Assembly (NCBI GenBank): GCA_024349245.1
Contig: JALDNG010004610.1
Location: 1-64,000 of the forward strand
Reading direction: 5' to 3'
DNA: 64,000 nt
From: Neodontobutis hainanensis
Lineage: Eukaryota > Chordata > Actinopteri > Gobiiformes > Odontobutidae
The notes beneath the pieces were generated by a model. That model was not told where the DNA came from, made no database searches, and saw only the letters and a list, made by a program, of their open reading frames with translations. Position 1 is the stretch's first letter. Each line of letters opens with the position of its first letter. Positions 1-12,500 of the stretch are shown piece after piece. A program made the translations under genes and the position numbers.

Positions 1-388
1 AATCAGTTTCCACATATGCCTTATTAGTGTTTTTAGCGTCTGCAGAGTCCCCACAGACATTATTGGAGATGCTCTGGAGCTAACAGCAGCATTAGCTACA
101 GGCGCAGGATTAGTGAAGTTTTTTCCTTTAAATTCAATTTAGCAAAATAGCTATTTTTTTAAATTACTGAATTAATTGTATATTGTATTATAAAAAATAG
201 CAATAACAGCTAACAAATTACAGTTCTAATTAATTTTAAATGGTGCATAAATAACCATAGGCCTGTTGAAGAAAAGGTTTAAGTAAAAGCATCTGGACTC
301 CGTTTTCAAGGTGAAGACGTTTTGTCTCTAATTCCAAGAGACTTTGTCAATTCTGAGATCAACTGGTGAGAGAGCTGAGCTTATATCT
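1..388. other. unassigned AT-rich flank
   Basis: No exon, repeat family or RNA gene is recognised here. If vwde continues leftwards, this is either intron or 3' flank. No cysteine-rich EGF-type reading frame with splice borders was found on the minus strand. Confidence 0.5.
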
Positions 389-1145
389 CTAGAGGGAGGA
401 GTTTGGCATGTACACTCTGTGTGAGTATGTTTGGAAGTTGGAGAGTCCATAGGCGCAAAATATCTGACACGTTTCCACCACCAGTGTGTTTTCAAGATAC
501 TTGTAATCCTCCACTTTAGGAAAGCCACCCTTCCGTCTGAAAACCATGGTCTCAGACTTGGAGGTGCTAATCCTCATCCCAGCCGCTTCACACTCGGCTG
601 CAAACCATTCCAGTGCACACTGAAGGTCCTGGCTTGATGGAGCCAACAGGACAACTTCATCTGCAAAAAGCATAGACTAAATCCTGTAGTCCCCAAACCG
701 AATACCCTCCGGGCCCTGGCTGCGCCTAGAAATCCTGTCCATAAAGATAATGAACAGGACCGGTGACAAAGGGCAGACCTGCCAGAGTTCAACATACACT
801 GGGAACATGTCTGACTTACTGCTGGCAATGCGAACCAAGCTCCTGCTCCGGTCGTACAGGGACCGGACAGACCATTTGCAGTGGGCCCCGGCTCCCATAC
901 TCCCAGAGCACCCCCCACAGGATGCCACGAGAGACACAGTCAAATGCCTTCTCAAGATCCACAAAACACATGTGGACTGGTTTAGTATACTCCCATTAAC
1001 CCTCCAGCACCCTGGAGAGGGTATAGAGCTGGTTCAGCAGCCCTCCCAGAGACTCTAAGAAGGCTGGGACTCTGCACCGCCGATTTGGCCCAGAGGCGCA
1101 CATGACAGTGAGAACCCTATCCCCGACCCGAAGGCGTCCCTAAAG
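389..1145 (-). mobile_element. LINE remnant (endonuclease and reverse transcriptase pieces)
   Basis: Read on the minus strand, this stretch gives broken pieces of a non-LTR retrotransposon ORF2. From right to left there is an endonuclease-like piece (LRVGDRVLTV, PAFLESLGGLL), a jump, then reverse transcriptase motifs: CFVDLEKAFD, then FIIFMDRISRRSQGPEG, then the degraded catalytic box LFADEVVLLA (normally FADD), then AAGMRISTSKSE. Several stops and frame changes make it non-functional. The jump from endonuclease to RT shows an internal deletion. The clade is not certain. Confidence 0.85.
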
Positions 1146-1194
1146 CCAGTTTCCATATCCAAAGATGGGGTATATGGGGGCCTTGTCTTTGACT

Positions 1195-2250
1195 GCGGCC
1201 AGATCCACTGTGCTTTTTTTGTTTGTTTCAAAAACAGCTTCACGATTGGATTAAGGTCCAGGGATTGGGATGGCCACTCCATAACTTGGAACCAAGACTT
1301 TACTTGTTTACTAGTGTGTTTGTCATTGTCTTTTTGAAACAAACATTTCAAGGGCATGTCCTCTTCAGCATAAGGCAACATGACCTCTTCAAGTATTTTG
1401 ACATATGCAAACTGATCCATGATTCCTGGTATACAATAAATAGGCCCAACACCATAGTATGAGAAATATGCCCATATCATAATGCTTGCTTCACTGTCTT
1501 CATGGTCTTCACTGTGTACTGTGGCTTAAATTCAGAGTTTGGAGTTGTCTCACAAACTGTCTGTGTCCCTTGGACCCAAAAAGATCATCAGTCCACAAAA
1601 GTTCCTCCATTTCTCTTTAGGCCAGTTGATGTGTTCTTTGGCAAATTGTAACCTCTATTGCACATGCCATTTTTAAACAGAGGGACTTTGCGGGATTCTT
1701 GAAAATAGATTAGCTTCACACAGGCGCCTTCCAACTGTCACAGTACTTACAGGTAACTCCAGACTGTCTTTGATCCTGGAGCTGATCATTGGCTGAGCTT
1801 TTGACATTCTGGATATTCTTCAATCCCTTTTGATGGTTGTCTTCTTTTTTCTTCCACGTGTCTCTGGTTTTGCTCTCCAGTTTAAGGCATTGGAGATTAT
1901 TTTAGCTGAACAGCCTATAATCTTTTGCACATCTTTATAGGCGTTCCCCTCTCCAATCAACTTTTTAATCAAGGTACGCTGTTCTTCTGAACATTGTCTT
2001 AAACGACCCTAGGCTTTCAAATGCATGTTCAACAAGTGCTGGTGGCTTCTTTCTTAAATTGGGGCCACCTGATTCACACCTGTTTTTTCACAAAATTGAT
2101 GACCACAGTGATTGAGTGCCACACTGCTATTTTTTTAACACTCCCCTTTCAACTAATTGCCCAACTGCACAGCCTTAAGAGTGTGCATATCATGAATACT
2201 GGGTCTTGCTTGTTTTCTAAGAATCTACTGCACCTACTGGTAACTGGTAA
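1195..2250 (-). mobile_element. Tc1-like DNA transposon, degenerate transposase
   Basis: On the minus strand the right part encodes a helix-turn-helix start (LIKKLIGEGNAYKDVQKIIG) and the left part the catalytic core. The core keeps the Tc1 signatures GIMDQFAYVKILEEVMLPYA and a damaged FQKDNDKHTSK box, followed by WPSQSLDLNP. Stops and indels interrupt the frame. The 3' portion continues past the SINE insertion at 2252-2607. This is a dead copy of a fish Tc1 family. Confidence 0.85.
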
Positions 2251-2251
2251 C

Positions 2252-2607
2252 GGGGCGGCAGTGGCTCAGTGGTAGAGCGGTCGTCCTTCAACCGGAAGGT
2301 GGTGGGTTCGATTCCCGCTCTCCCCACAAAAATACTGTTGTTGTGTCCTTGGGCAAGACACTTAACCCACCTTGCCTCGTATGAATGTGTAAGAATGTGC
2401 AGTGAATGTATGTGGTGTTGGTCGGAGAGGCCGTGGCGCAGAATGGCTGCCACGTCTCTGTCAGTGTGCCCCAGGGCAGCTGTGGCTACAGTTGTAGCTT
2501 ATCATCACCGGTGTGACTGTGTATGAATGAATAATGGATGACCTGTAAAGCGCTTTGAGTCCCTGAGAAAGGCGCTATATAAATCCAACCCATTATTATT
2601 ATTATAA
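2252..2607 (+). mobile_element. tRNA-derived SINE
   Basis: The 5' head is tRNA-like, with a box A (GTGGCTCAGTGGTAGAG) and a box B (GGTTCGATTCC) for RNA polymerase III. The body carries TGTCCTTGGGCAAGACACTT, and the tail ends in GCGCTATATAAAT followed by ATT repeats. The tail resembles LINE 3' ends used for retrotransposition. Related copies lie at 20618-20938, 28208-28420 and 56110-56376. It interrupts a Tc1-like element, whose sequence resumes directly after the ATT tail. Confidence 0.9.
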
Positions 2608-2995
2608 CTTGTTTGCCACTTATGAAATGTATATAAAAATATACTAAAAACCTGGATTATTCTGGTTAGTAACATTGTACTGCTATTATTTTGAACAATA
2701 CTGGACGTCCCATGGGTCTGTCAGGAGCCCAGAAACTGATCTTATACACACACACTGTTTACAAGCAATAGATCACAGGTGAGGATGGTTACCTTTAGGA
2801 GCCATTCAAACCTGTTTGTGTCACTTGTGCATGTTATCAGGCCAAAATCCACAGGGTATGTAAACTTTTAAACAGAGTCATTTAGATAGTTTCTGTTGTG
2901 ATTATGATTTTTAAAAAGTAAACACAGTTGTTTGACAATTAATGGCTTCATAACTCTCTCTATATATATAACTATGAGTGAAAGAAAAGTCTTCA
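2608..2995. repeat. Tc1-type terminal fragments
   Basis: The first ~100 bases continue the Tc1-like element cut by the SINE. From about 2710 the sequence matches the non-coding end of the other Tc1 family in this window: CAGGAGCCCAGAAACTGA, then CACAGGTGAGGATGGTTACC, then AACACAGTTGTTTGACAATT. No reading frame survives. Confidence 0.7.
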
Positions 2996-3175
2996 TTCAT
3001 TTTCCCTGAAAAATGCCCCCAAAAAAAAAAAAAAAAATCACAAATTCTGCTAAGGTATGTAAGTCAAAATTATATACTGCTTATGCTTATAAAATTTTCT
3101 ATAGCCTTGTTATTTAATTTTAAGTTCTTTTTGGAAATAGTGGTATGACTGTTTGGTCCTTATAAGCCTCTATAC

Positions 3176-3556
3176 CTTTGCATGTGATCCCATCTCCTGT
3201 GTAACCATTCGGACAGTGACCACACTTAAATGAGCCAGTGACAGTGGGCTCACAGGCAACTCCGGGAAAGCACGGCGCATCAGCACAGGTCCCCCACCTG
3301 ACCCCAGTGCTCAGCTCTGTCTCGCCAGGCTGACCTCTCTGGACAGTGGGGGTAAAGACTGTAGTGTGATGGTGGGGTGCTGCCGTGGTTTTTCTCTCTG
3401 TAGGTGACAGCATTCTGTGGTTGGAGCTGACCACTTTCAGCCTGGTCCTTCTTTCTGGCTGTTTTCTAAAGGAGGTGGTGGGAGGTATTTCCCTATTGGG
3501 ATTTGGCTTGTTGATAGGTCTTTGTCCTTCCACTCCATTGATGACTGTCCCCTGGC
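3176..3556 (-). CDS. vwde: vwde exon 20: Ser/Thr/Pro linker and EGF module
   Basis: The exon encodes an ~85-residue basic, Thr/Pro-rich linker (including TTAAPHHHTTVFTPTVQRGQ) and then an EGF module, CADAPCFPGVACEPTVTGSF followed by KCGHCPNGYTGDGITC. It is 381 bases, phase 1 at both ends (acceptor TTTTACAG, donor GTATAG). It needs a further 3' exon, which I do not find between 1 and 3175. Confidence 0.92.
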
Positions 3557-6500
3557 CTGTAAAACACCGAAAGTTAGAAGAAATAGCTTAAACAAATAAA
3601 AATTTAGCTTTCATCAAATTCAGATGTAAACTTCTAATCAAGGCCTGATATCGATGCATGGTCTTGGTGCTCCCTCGTACTCCAGTCTAATACTCAAAGA
3701 AACTAAAAACTGTCTCCATCAACACAAAAAACTTGACAGAGAATCAAACTATTGTGTCCCCATCCTCCACTCACAGTATTCATCCATTCATTTTCTTAGT
3801 CCCCTAAGGTGACTGGAGCCTATCCCAGCAGCTTTGGGCCTGAGGCAGGGTACACCCTGGACAGTGGCCAGTTAGTCGCAGGGCTGACATATAGAGACAG
3901 ACAGAGACAGAAAACCATTCACTCTCACATTCATTCACTAGGGACACTTAAGAATTGTCAATTAACCTTTGGATGGTGGGAGGGAGCCGGAGTACCCGGA
4001 GATAACCTACAATAACACGTGGAGGACATGCAGAGTCCTCACAGAGAAGGAGCGTTAAACCTGACTTGTTTGTAGCTGTAAATGCTAATAAAATCAGCTA
4101 ATTTACTGTTACATGCATACAACGTTTTGTGTTACCTCAGAGTGAACAAAAGGGACAGGGCTCATGCATAGTTCAATTTTCTTACAAACTGTTCTTCCAT
4201 GTAAGCCGTGTTTTATTTTTTTTCATCCACTGTCTTACCTATTCTTCTGCAGATGCGACCATTTCCTTGGAACCCAAAAGGACATGGTCCACAGACGTAC
4301 CCTGCTGCGACATAGGTGCTTTCAAAACACTGTGCCCCTGGATGACACGGCCTCCTGCTGCAGGGTGAGGCACCTGAGGGTTTGGACTTTAATGAAACCT
4401 GTCGCCCTCCTGCAATCGGGTTACATAACATTTGAAAACAAAAAAACGATTTTACTTTTTTTTACTTTTTTTTTTTTTTAATAATCTAAACCTTACGTGT
4501 GCAGTTTCTGCCGTCACCACTATAACCTTGCGGGCACTGTCCACAGATGAAGGAGCCCAGTGTGTTATTACAGCTCACTCCGGGGAAACATGGCTGAGAA
4601 AGACACTCATCTATATCTTCTCTACAAGTATGACCTCAAAACAGAATAGCAGAAAATGTAAAATGCAAGAATCTAATGAAACAATAATAATAAAACTGTC
4701 AGAACTTCTGAAGAGGATTTTTTTACCTGTCATTCCAGGAGGACAGATGCATGAAAAAGAGTTGGGAGCATCAATACAGCGGCCATATCTGCAGGGGTTG
4801 GGTTTACAGTCATCGATGTCTGCTTCACAGCGCCCCTCTGAAACCATCCACACAAATACAGATGTACTCCCCGCTGCCAGCAGGAAAGTTTACATTGGTA
4901 ACACAAGACCCGCCGTTCTGACATCCACAGGGCTGCACGTACAACTGGAATACAAACACAGAACAAAATATATGCTCCAAGTGATGGCTTTGTAGGGAGA
5001 ATAATGTTTTTATTAGTGGTAAAAGAAAGTTTCAGTGGCAACACATAGCATCCTCTGGTGGAACAAAGAAACTAAGTATGTAGATTAAGTAATCATCTGC
5101 TGTTCTACTGTATTCACCTAAAGTAGGACTGCATAACATTTAGCCCAAAAATACATTCTCACTCTCATGCTGATGGTTTTTAGACATGAGATCAGTAGAA
5201 TCATGTCTGTCTCCCTAACACAGTACCCTCAGCTGGACACAAAACTCCAAAGGAACTTTCCTGTACATGACACAAAGGCCAACAAATAGGCCAATACACT
5301 GGACCTGGAGTCCTTTTAGTACAAAATACACTAAAACACTGTTTCAGATGATTTTTTCTAAACTTGCCGCTTGGATAGTCTCGAATGTAAACAAACATGT
5401 TTGTCAGTGATGCTGACAGACCAGAAGGCTGTTCCATAAAACACTCTCAGAAAAGCCTGGCTTACAGCCTGAATTCTAGCTGTATTAGTGTAAACATAGA
5501 GTCGAGGCTTAGCCTGTTTCATAAAGACCACTCTGGTCTCACACAGCCAGACTAACTCCAGTCTCACTTGATCAGAGAAGATTACACCTTGCGTCGACAG
5601 AACATTGAAGTCGAGCATTGATTCAATTGAGCCTCAAAGAAAAACTACAGAACATCCTTGTTTTAGCTTGTTTTAGTTGCCCTGCAATCCCTTGTTTCGC
5701 CACAGGGTGGGGTATGTGTATACTGTCTGTGTCTTTGGGGTTAAATAGGGTTAGATTTATGCACTTGCTGAAGGACAATTTCTGGCTGTACATGGATTCT
5801 AGTTTGGACATTAACAACATTTTTTTAACCTTTTTTGTAATTTTCTGGAGAATTATAGAAACACACTGTAGCTCAACACCTAACACTACACAACCAGGTG
5901 GATTCTGGAGTTTATCTTTACAGCATCGGGTCAGTGCAGGATAATGTTACATAGAAGTGTGTGAGTTACAGTTGTAGTAATGAGGCTGAAAACACATGTT
6001 ACCTGTACAACAGCTGTGGCCTGAGTCTTACAGTCATCAGTCACAGAGAGCTGGAATGTGTGTGTGTGTCCGGTGTGGACGGTCGCCTTCCACATGACGA
6101 GTCCTGCCGGGGACACAGAGGCACTTTCAGGCCCTGACTCCAGACTGAAAAGCAGAGCTGAGCCTTCGGGGTCTTGAGCCTGGAGCTGATAGAGGAAATT
6201 CTCCCGTGGAAGGAATGGAGATGTGGCGGAAGGGACTGGAAAATGGGAGGGTTGTTCTCTGTTGGTTAGGAGAGAACTGTATGAATAACAACAGACCACA
6301 CATTGGGTTGCACAATATAGAAACATATTTAAATATTATAAAACATCTAACACATGTGCCATAGTTAAAAAAATCAGAGCCTTAAATCAAACTGTGTTAT
6401 GATCAAATATAAAAGTTCAGAAAGTCCTGCTTTGGTCTTAGATCTATTTTTAATTTACTCCTGATTTAGTTTTAATTTAGATACAGTTTTGTTGAGTTGG

Positions 6501-9500
6501 AATGTGTCAAGAGCCTTGTATTTTGTAAACATAGACATTAACATACACTTGATGTCAAATATCACAGATCATTATCACAATATTTATTTTACACATTTGG
6601 TGTTGTTTGTCTAAATATTACCAAAACTTCTACCGCACTAAGCAATGTTCAAAAATTAAACCACAGCTACAGTCTTTTGAAAATTCACAACTCAACTTAG
6701 AGCTGAATGTTACAGCGAGACACTCAACGCAGCACTATACACCAACACAGCACAGCAGTCTAGAAAACGCTTTCACACTGAGAGCCAAACATCACACTAT
6801 TGTCACCAAGAGCAGACCAAACCTTAAGCCGAGGACTAACAAGACGACTTACAAAGCCACTAAAACAGCCCACTCTGTGGTTTGACTTTGGTTATATGTG
6901 TATGAGCGGCTGTTGTGAAGAGTTTTCTTGCAAATACAATGCTGCACATGTTTTTATCATTGATTTCAGATCAGTGACATTGTTAGGCTTAATTGTCATT
7001 CAGAAATAGAAACAAATATCTACACAGAACCAAATTTCATTTCAGCAGACTAATAAATATTAAAAATGATTGCATATAGTTTCACAGTTATCTGACATTG
7101 TGGTGACTTTCATCATATAAAAGTTGAAATGATGGATGTTGTCTGACCTACTTAATGTACAAAAATAAACTTTGTCCAAGAGTACAACAATAAGGTTTGC
7201 CGTCCTCTTACTTTGCCAGTGGCTCCCGTCTGCACTGAGCTGCTGACAAATGAAAAAAACTGCCCTAAACTGTGATGCAGTCATCTCAGTGGTCAATGGT
7301 CATGCTTTCCCACCAGTGTTGTTATAGTTTATTTTGCTGCATGAGACCGTATTTTGAGCTGAAGATGTTGATGTGTGGCATACGTACTGTCTGCCATAGA
7401 CCACGTGTGTTGTGAGGAGTCAGGGTGGCATGTGAGGCATGGGCTGCTGGGATTGCTCTCCCCTTCACTGTAGCAGACACCATCAATGTTACAGGTCTTC
7501 TCCTGGGAAATTCAAGTGAGAACAAAACTCAGTGTGTTCCAATTTGACCAATCGCTTACATGCTTTTACAGAGAACAACAAGCTGGAGACCATTTGGTCT
7601 AGCTCTGGTTCACATGAACATTCACAAAGCAATAATAATAGGAATCATCTGTTAAAAAACAGCATCTGTTAAGACATCATCTTGGCTGTGTTATTACAGA
7701 CTTTAATAGATGAGAATCTTCAGTTTGGAAGATTTGGCCAATCACATGCTTGCCTCTAGAAAAAGAAGTGCTCCCATTGGTTGTCAGAGCTTGTCAAAGA
7801 GAAAGTACCAGCTGCCAATAAACCTGATGGTTTTACTTTTTAGATAAAAGGAAAAGCAGGAAAGGTCCATTGCCTTCTTTTGGGGGGAGTGAGTGTGAGT
7901 AGTGCCACTTTAAACAAAGCATGCTTTGCAGAAACACAGAAGAAACAACATCAGCTTCTCTTTGAGGTTAAAAACAAAAGTTTATCTGTCTTTTGTTGTA
8001 TCTTTGTATATTTTTGTGAATGATAGAGTCAGGATTTGAATTAATGCATGTAATTTTAGCTTTATATCTCATTTGTATTACTCACAGTACTTACCAATTA
8101 TACTTTAATAAGGTTAAGTATAATAGCAGCTTCTATCATAGTTCGAGATTAAAGGAAGTGAGAAATTGAATATTCTATTATGGAATTTCAATGAAGACAT
8201 CATGCTCACCTTGAGGGAACAGAGGACCTCAGAGTTGAGGCTGCAGGTGTGGCACGCTCCGTCGTACAACGTCAGAATCTTGGCATTACTGTAACTGTAG
8301 CCATCATTGGAAACCTAACATCAACAGATATTTCATTGTGATAACATGCATAAACCAAACAACCTGTGGGCATTTTCTTCTTAAGGATGAGCTACGGAGA
8401 GAGTTGTTGTGTTGGTTCTGCTTCTTGTCTTTTACAATTTAGAGATATGATTAAAATAAAGTTCTTTAAATTTTTCAATTGTTTTAGTCCTAAAAGAAAG
8501 CATGTAAAATGATAGATTTAGTAAAAACCTTATTCATTTATTATTTATGCACTAGCAATGCTCCTAGTCTAGATTATTTTGTTACTTCGAGGCATAAAAG
8601 TTATAAAGTTAGCGCTTACATGTGGTTGGCCTTTATCAAGTTTTGAATTTTCCCATGGTCAAAGTCCGTGATAAAGATTTTTGTTTGTCTTGAATGAATT
8701 TTAAGTAAATAAGAGCCATTTTGGATATTTAGTGGTGATTTAGTTCCCTCGTCTGTCTGCCTGCTGCCTGTGATCAGAGGTGCTTTATTTTGTTTAAGTC
8801 GAATGTGGAAGTTGGTTGTGCATAACGTCTATTTGAGATTCTTGTAGACGTTGACTAACTTTGATCTGCCAGCGGGCCAGTGGTCTGTTGGCCACTGCTG
8901 TTCCATGTGGGCCTGCGGGATCCTGGCTGTCCTCTGGGGGTAGCTGGCACTCCAGAGCCGTCACATCTAGGAAAGTGGCCAGGACGAAATGAGGCTCGTC
9001 CAGAACCCACTCATCTTCCACAAACTTGGCACAAAAGTAACAAACAGGGGCTCAATAGACCGAGACAATCTGACTGTGGAGAGATGCAGCGTGTGGGAAA
9101 AAGGTGAAAAAAAGTACCTTTTCTTTGACAAACTCACACTTGAGCTCATACGAGTCCTTGAAGCCTTGGCCGTAGATCTGGATGTTGTCGCAGTCTCCGA
9201 GTCGGATGTCACACAGACCTTCTCTTTCCAGCCCAGTGATCTCTGGGATCTGGTCTTCACAAGAAAACATTTATGAGTTAAATAAAAAGGTCAGTAACAC
9301 TAAAATATTTGTATTACACAGAAGTTATTGATCACTTCTTTCAGCTTTAGAGACAGTCCCTAGTCTCGGCTGCTGGTCTCTAGAGACCAATGTACACTGT
9401 CCAGTCCAGAGGAGGAATATTTCAATAAGAATAACTTTGTAGCTTATTGTACACATTACTGTGATGGGAAAGGGACATTTCTGTGTTTTTACAACTGTTC

Positions 9501-12500
9501 TACTTCTAACTTTACCTCACTGCAGCAGCTACTGTGGATGTGTAAAATATGAGCTAAATCAGAACACAGGGAATGTCTTGTCCGTTATCTCATTCTCACA
9601 TTCACACTTTCTCCACATTCTTTGTTAGGGTTAGCTGACCCTATCTACACCATTCCCAAATCTTTTGTTTTTCTAATTTTACATACTTGTTCTGTTTTGT
9701 TTTGTGTATATTTGTCAATGTACAGTTGTATGTATTCTATTTATTATGCCCATGGTCTCGGGCCATATTTGTAAATGAGAACTGGTTCTCAAACATTTTA
9801 CTTGGATTATTAAAGTGTTGAGTATTTTACCAGACAGCATGCTGCAGTCATAGGAAGCAAACCCTGGAAAGCACACGCAGCCCCAGTCCAAGCACTGTCC
9901 ATTTCCACTGCACAGATTGGGACACTTGAAGAAGGCCAGGACCTCTGGGTAGTCTTCTCTCCTCTGCTCCATCAGCCTCCTCTCACACTCATTCTCCAGA
10001 AGAGGCAGCGTCGCGTTCAGCCACGACTCCTCGTCTTTCAGCTGTAGGTCGGAAACACACATAGCTACAGCGTGTCTCACCGTAGACTCCTGGAGCAGGC
10101 GTGCACAACCCAAAGCAATGCTGGAGTTGGCTACTGCCTGCTGACACTGCGCCCTGGCCTGCTCCTCGGTCAGACCTGAATGGGTCGGCCATGTTGGGAA
10201 AGAGTCGGGCGGAACGGCTGGTTCGTGGTCCTCTGGGAAAAAATATGCAAAACCTTCCAAATCAGACTGACTAAGGTTTGGGGATTTTGGAAGATATCGA
10301 AGGGATTGTCGTCCATTTTGTTGCGATTCTCTTCCAGTGGGGTCACTTTTGAGGAGTTCTACTGAGCTGATGTACTCAGCGGTGACATCCAGAGTGGGAA
10401 TGACACTGGAGACATCCACGTACCCGTGATGTGAGCAGGGGTGTTCTGAGACCGGTTGGAATCTGGCTCTGGAAGAAGTTGAACGAGGTTTGGACTGACA
10501 GCTACAGAACTTGTGTCGACTCTTTGTACTTAGAGCTGACGACACAGAGTCAAACATGCTGCTGCCTGGAGGGAGTCTGCGGGGAAAAGAAGCCTAGTAA
10601 AGTGTCTAGTACTTAACTCTGTTGCATTTAATAGATTATTAGATTAAATTAGATTGGAAAGATTACAAAGTCACAGGTGTGATAAGAAAACATTTATGGA
10701 TTAAATAAAAACATCTCTGACACTTAAAATAACCTGCTTATTTGAAAATGGCTTTCTATTAAGATTAGTGCATCAGCTTTTAGGGAAATGACAACACAAA
10801 ATGCAACAGAACACTACTTACTCTGAGGACATCAAATAGTACTGTTGGTTTACACTCAATTCAATGGCCAGAAACCTAATTCAGTCTCAAAAATATATAA
10901 TAAAATTGTGTTTGACTAAATACACCAAAGCTTCATTAAATTTTGTCAATTTGAGAATAGAACATAGAAGAACATAAACATGTCCAGTAAAATGTTTTAG
11001 TGCTATCTGATCATTTGAAAATACAAATGTATCGTATATTCATGAAATGTCTGTCTCTTTACAGCACAGGAGAGGATTAATGTGTTGAGTCCATGCTCAG
11101 ACTAGGTCTACATTCATTTGGCCTTGGTATCAAAGAACAAAAGAAAAGTAGCTGAGGTTAAACCTGACTTATTTGTTGCAGTTCATAAGTGTGGCTGTAA
11201 ACACTGGTCTTCATGTTGTTTGCAGATGTTGTATTGCTGTCCTTATGTCCAATAGTCATTTAGGTGTGTTACTAACTGGACCATAATGTTCATATGCATT
11301 TTTCTACTTTTTTAGACAGAATAAGCCACATTCCTCTAATTGTATGTAACGCCACAGACTGACCTCCATTCTGAAATAAAGTTGTGCAGATCTTTCAGTA
11401 CGACACCCCCAGCTGTCTGGAAGTCATTGTCAGACTTGCCGTCAAAGGTCCCACAGAGACCTTTGGTTTGGAGCCAGTCTGAGCCCGGTACTCTCACTGT
11501 CAGACTCATTCCCCAGCTGGACACATCGGCTCGGACAAACGCTCCAGTTGAGAAGGTTATCTGCAAGACAGTCAACATTTAGAACCATCAACAGATCAAC
11601 AGAAAAGTCTTGTCGGTGTCCTTACTCACGGTCAATTTGCGTCCCTGGTAGGACTCTGTGATGCGCATGCTGCTCTTGTTTAACCCCCTATTCTTAATAG
11701 ACAGGTGAGGCTTTGTTTCCCCCGATTCACCGTCACACATGTCAAAGGCAATAACATCGGCGCCGTCTCTGGCCACAAAGCCGCACGCACAAGAAGCCGC
11801 ATGCACCACGCTGCCGCACTCCCACTGACGGACATGGATTTCAAGCGGCCACACTGTGCTCTTATACAGAACAAAGGTGCCTATTTGGTAGTTCTCATAC
11901 AACCTGTAGGTGAAAAAAAATTGAAACTCACCCTTTTATTTTGGTGTAGAATGTGTAAATGACCAAAACTAGTCTGACTGTTCCACAATTATTATAATAT
12001 CAATAATGGAGTGTATTTAAACAGGAACCTGGGTAAAACCATTGTTTCATGGGTTACCTTTCATCAAAGGTGATTATATGAGGATCTGTGAAGGCGTAAC
12101 AGTAGGCAGACGGGACATCCCTTACAGTGATCTGTAAATAGCACACATACAAATGCTTGATTTATTTGTATGACTAAAACCAAAAACGTGCTGCTCAAAG
12201 GATAAAGGATTTCACGTTACACGTTTGTTCAACAGTCAATATTCTACTTATGTATCTCAAGTATGTTAGCTGCTGCGTATTGAGTCAGTTGCCATTTACC
12301 AAAATCATTTGTGATTTTTGGGATCTAGCCTAATAAGTTTTTGTCAGATGCAAATGTAATGGTCTGTAGAGCTTGAAAATATATTGCAAATTTATCAGTT
12401 TTCCAAAGTGTGAATGTGTCAGTTTTTGTGGGTGTGAATGGGGTGCAAAAAGTGCTATATAGAGGTGCAGGTCATTTAATTAGAACAGCATCAAAAAGTT

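Noticed and set aside
2269..2320. tRNA-like box A and box B, suggesting a tRNA gene.
   Set aside because: The tRNA-like head continues into a SINE body and tail, and the same composite recurs at 20618 and 56110; no cloverleaf of a functional tRNA was confirmed.
3120..3175. Open frame continuing past the exon 20 donor to a stop at 3120.
   Set aside because: The donor GTATAG at 3175/3174 keeps the phase-1 pattern of all EGF exons; a true last exon here would truncate the protein well short of the family length.
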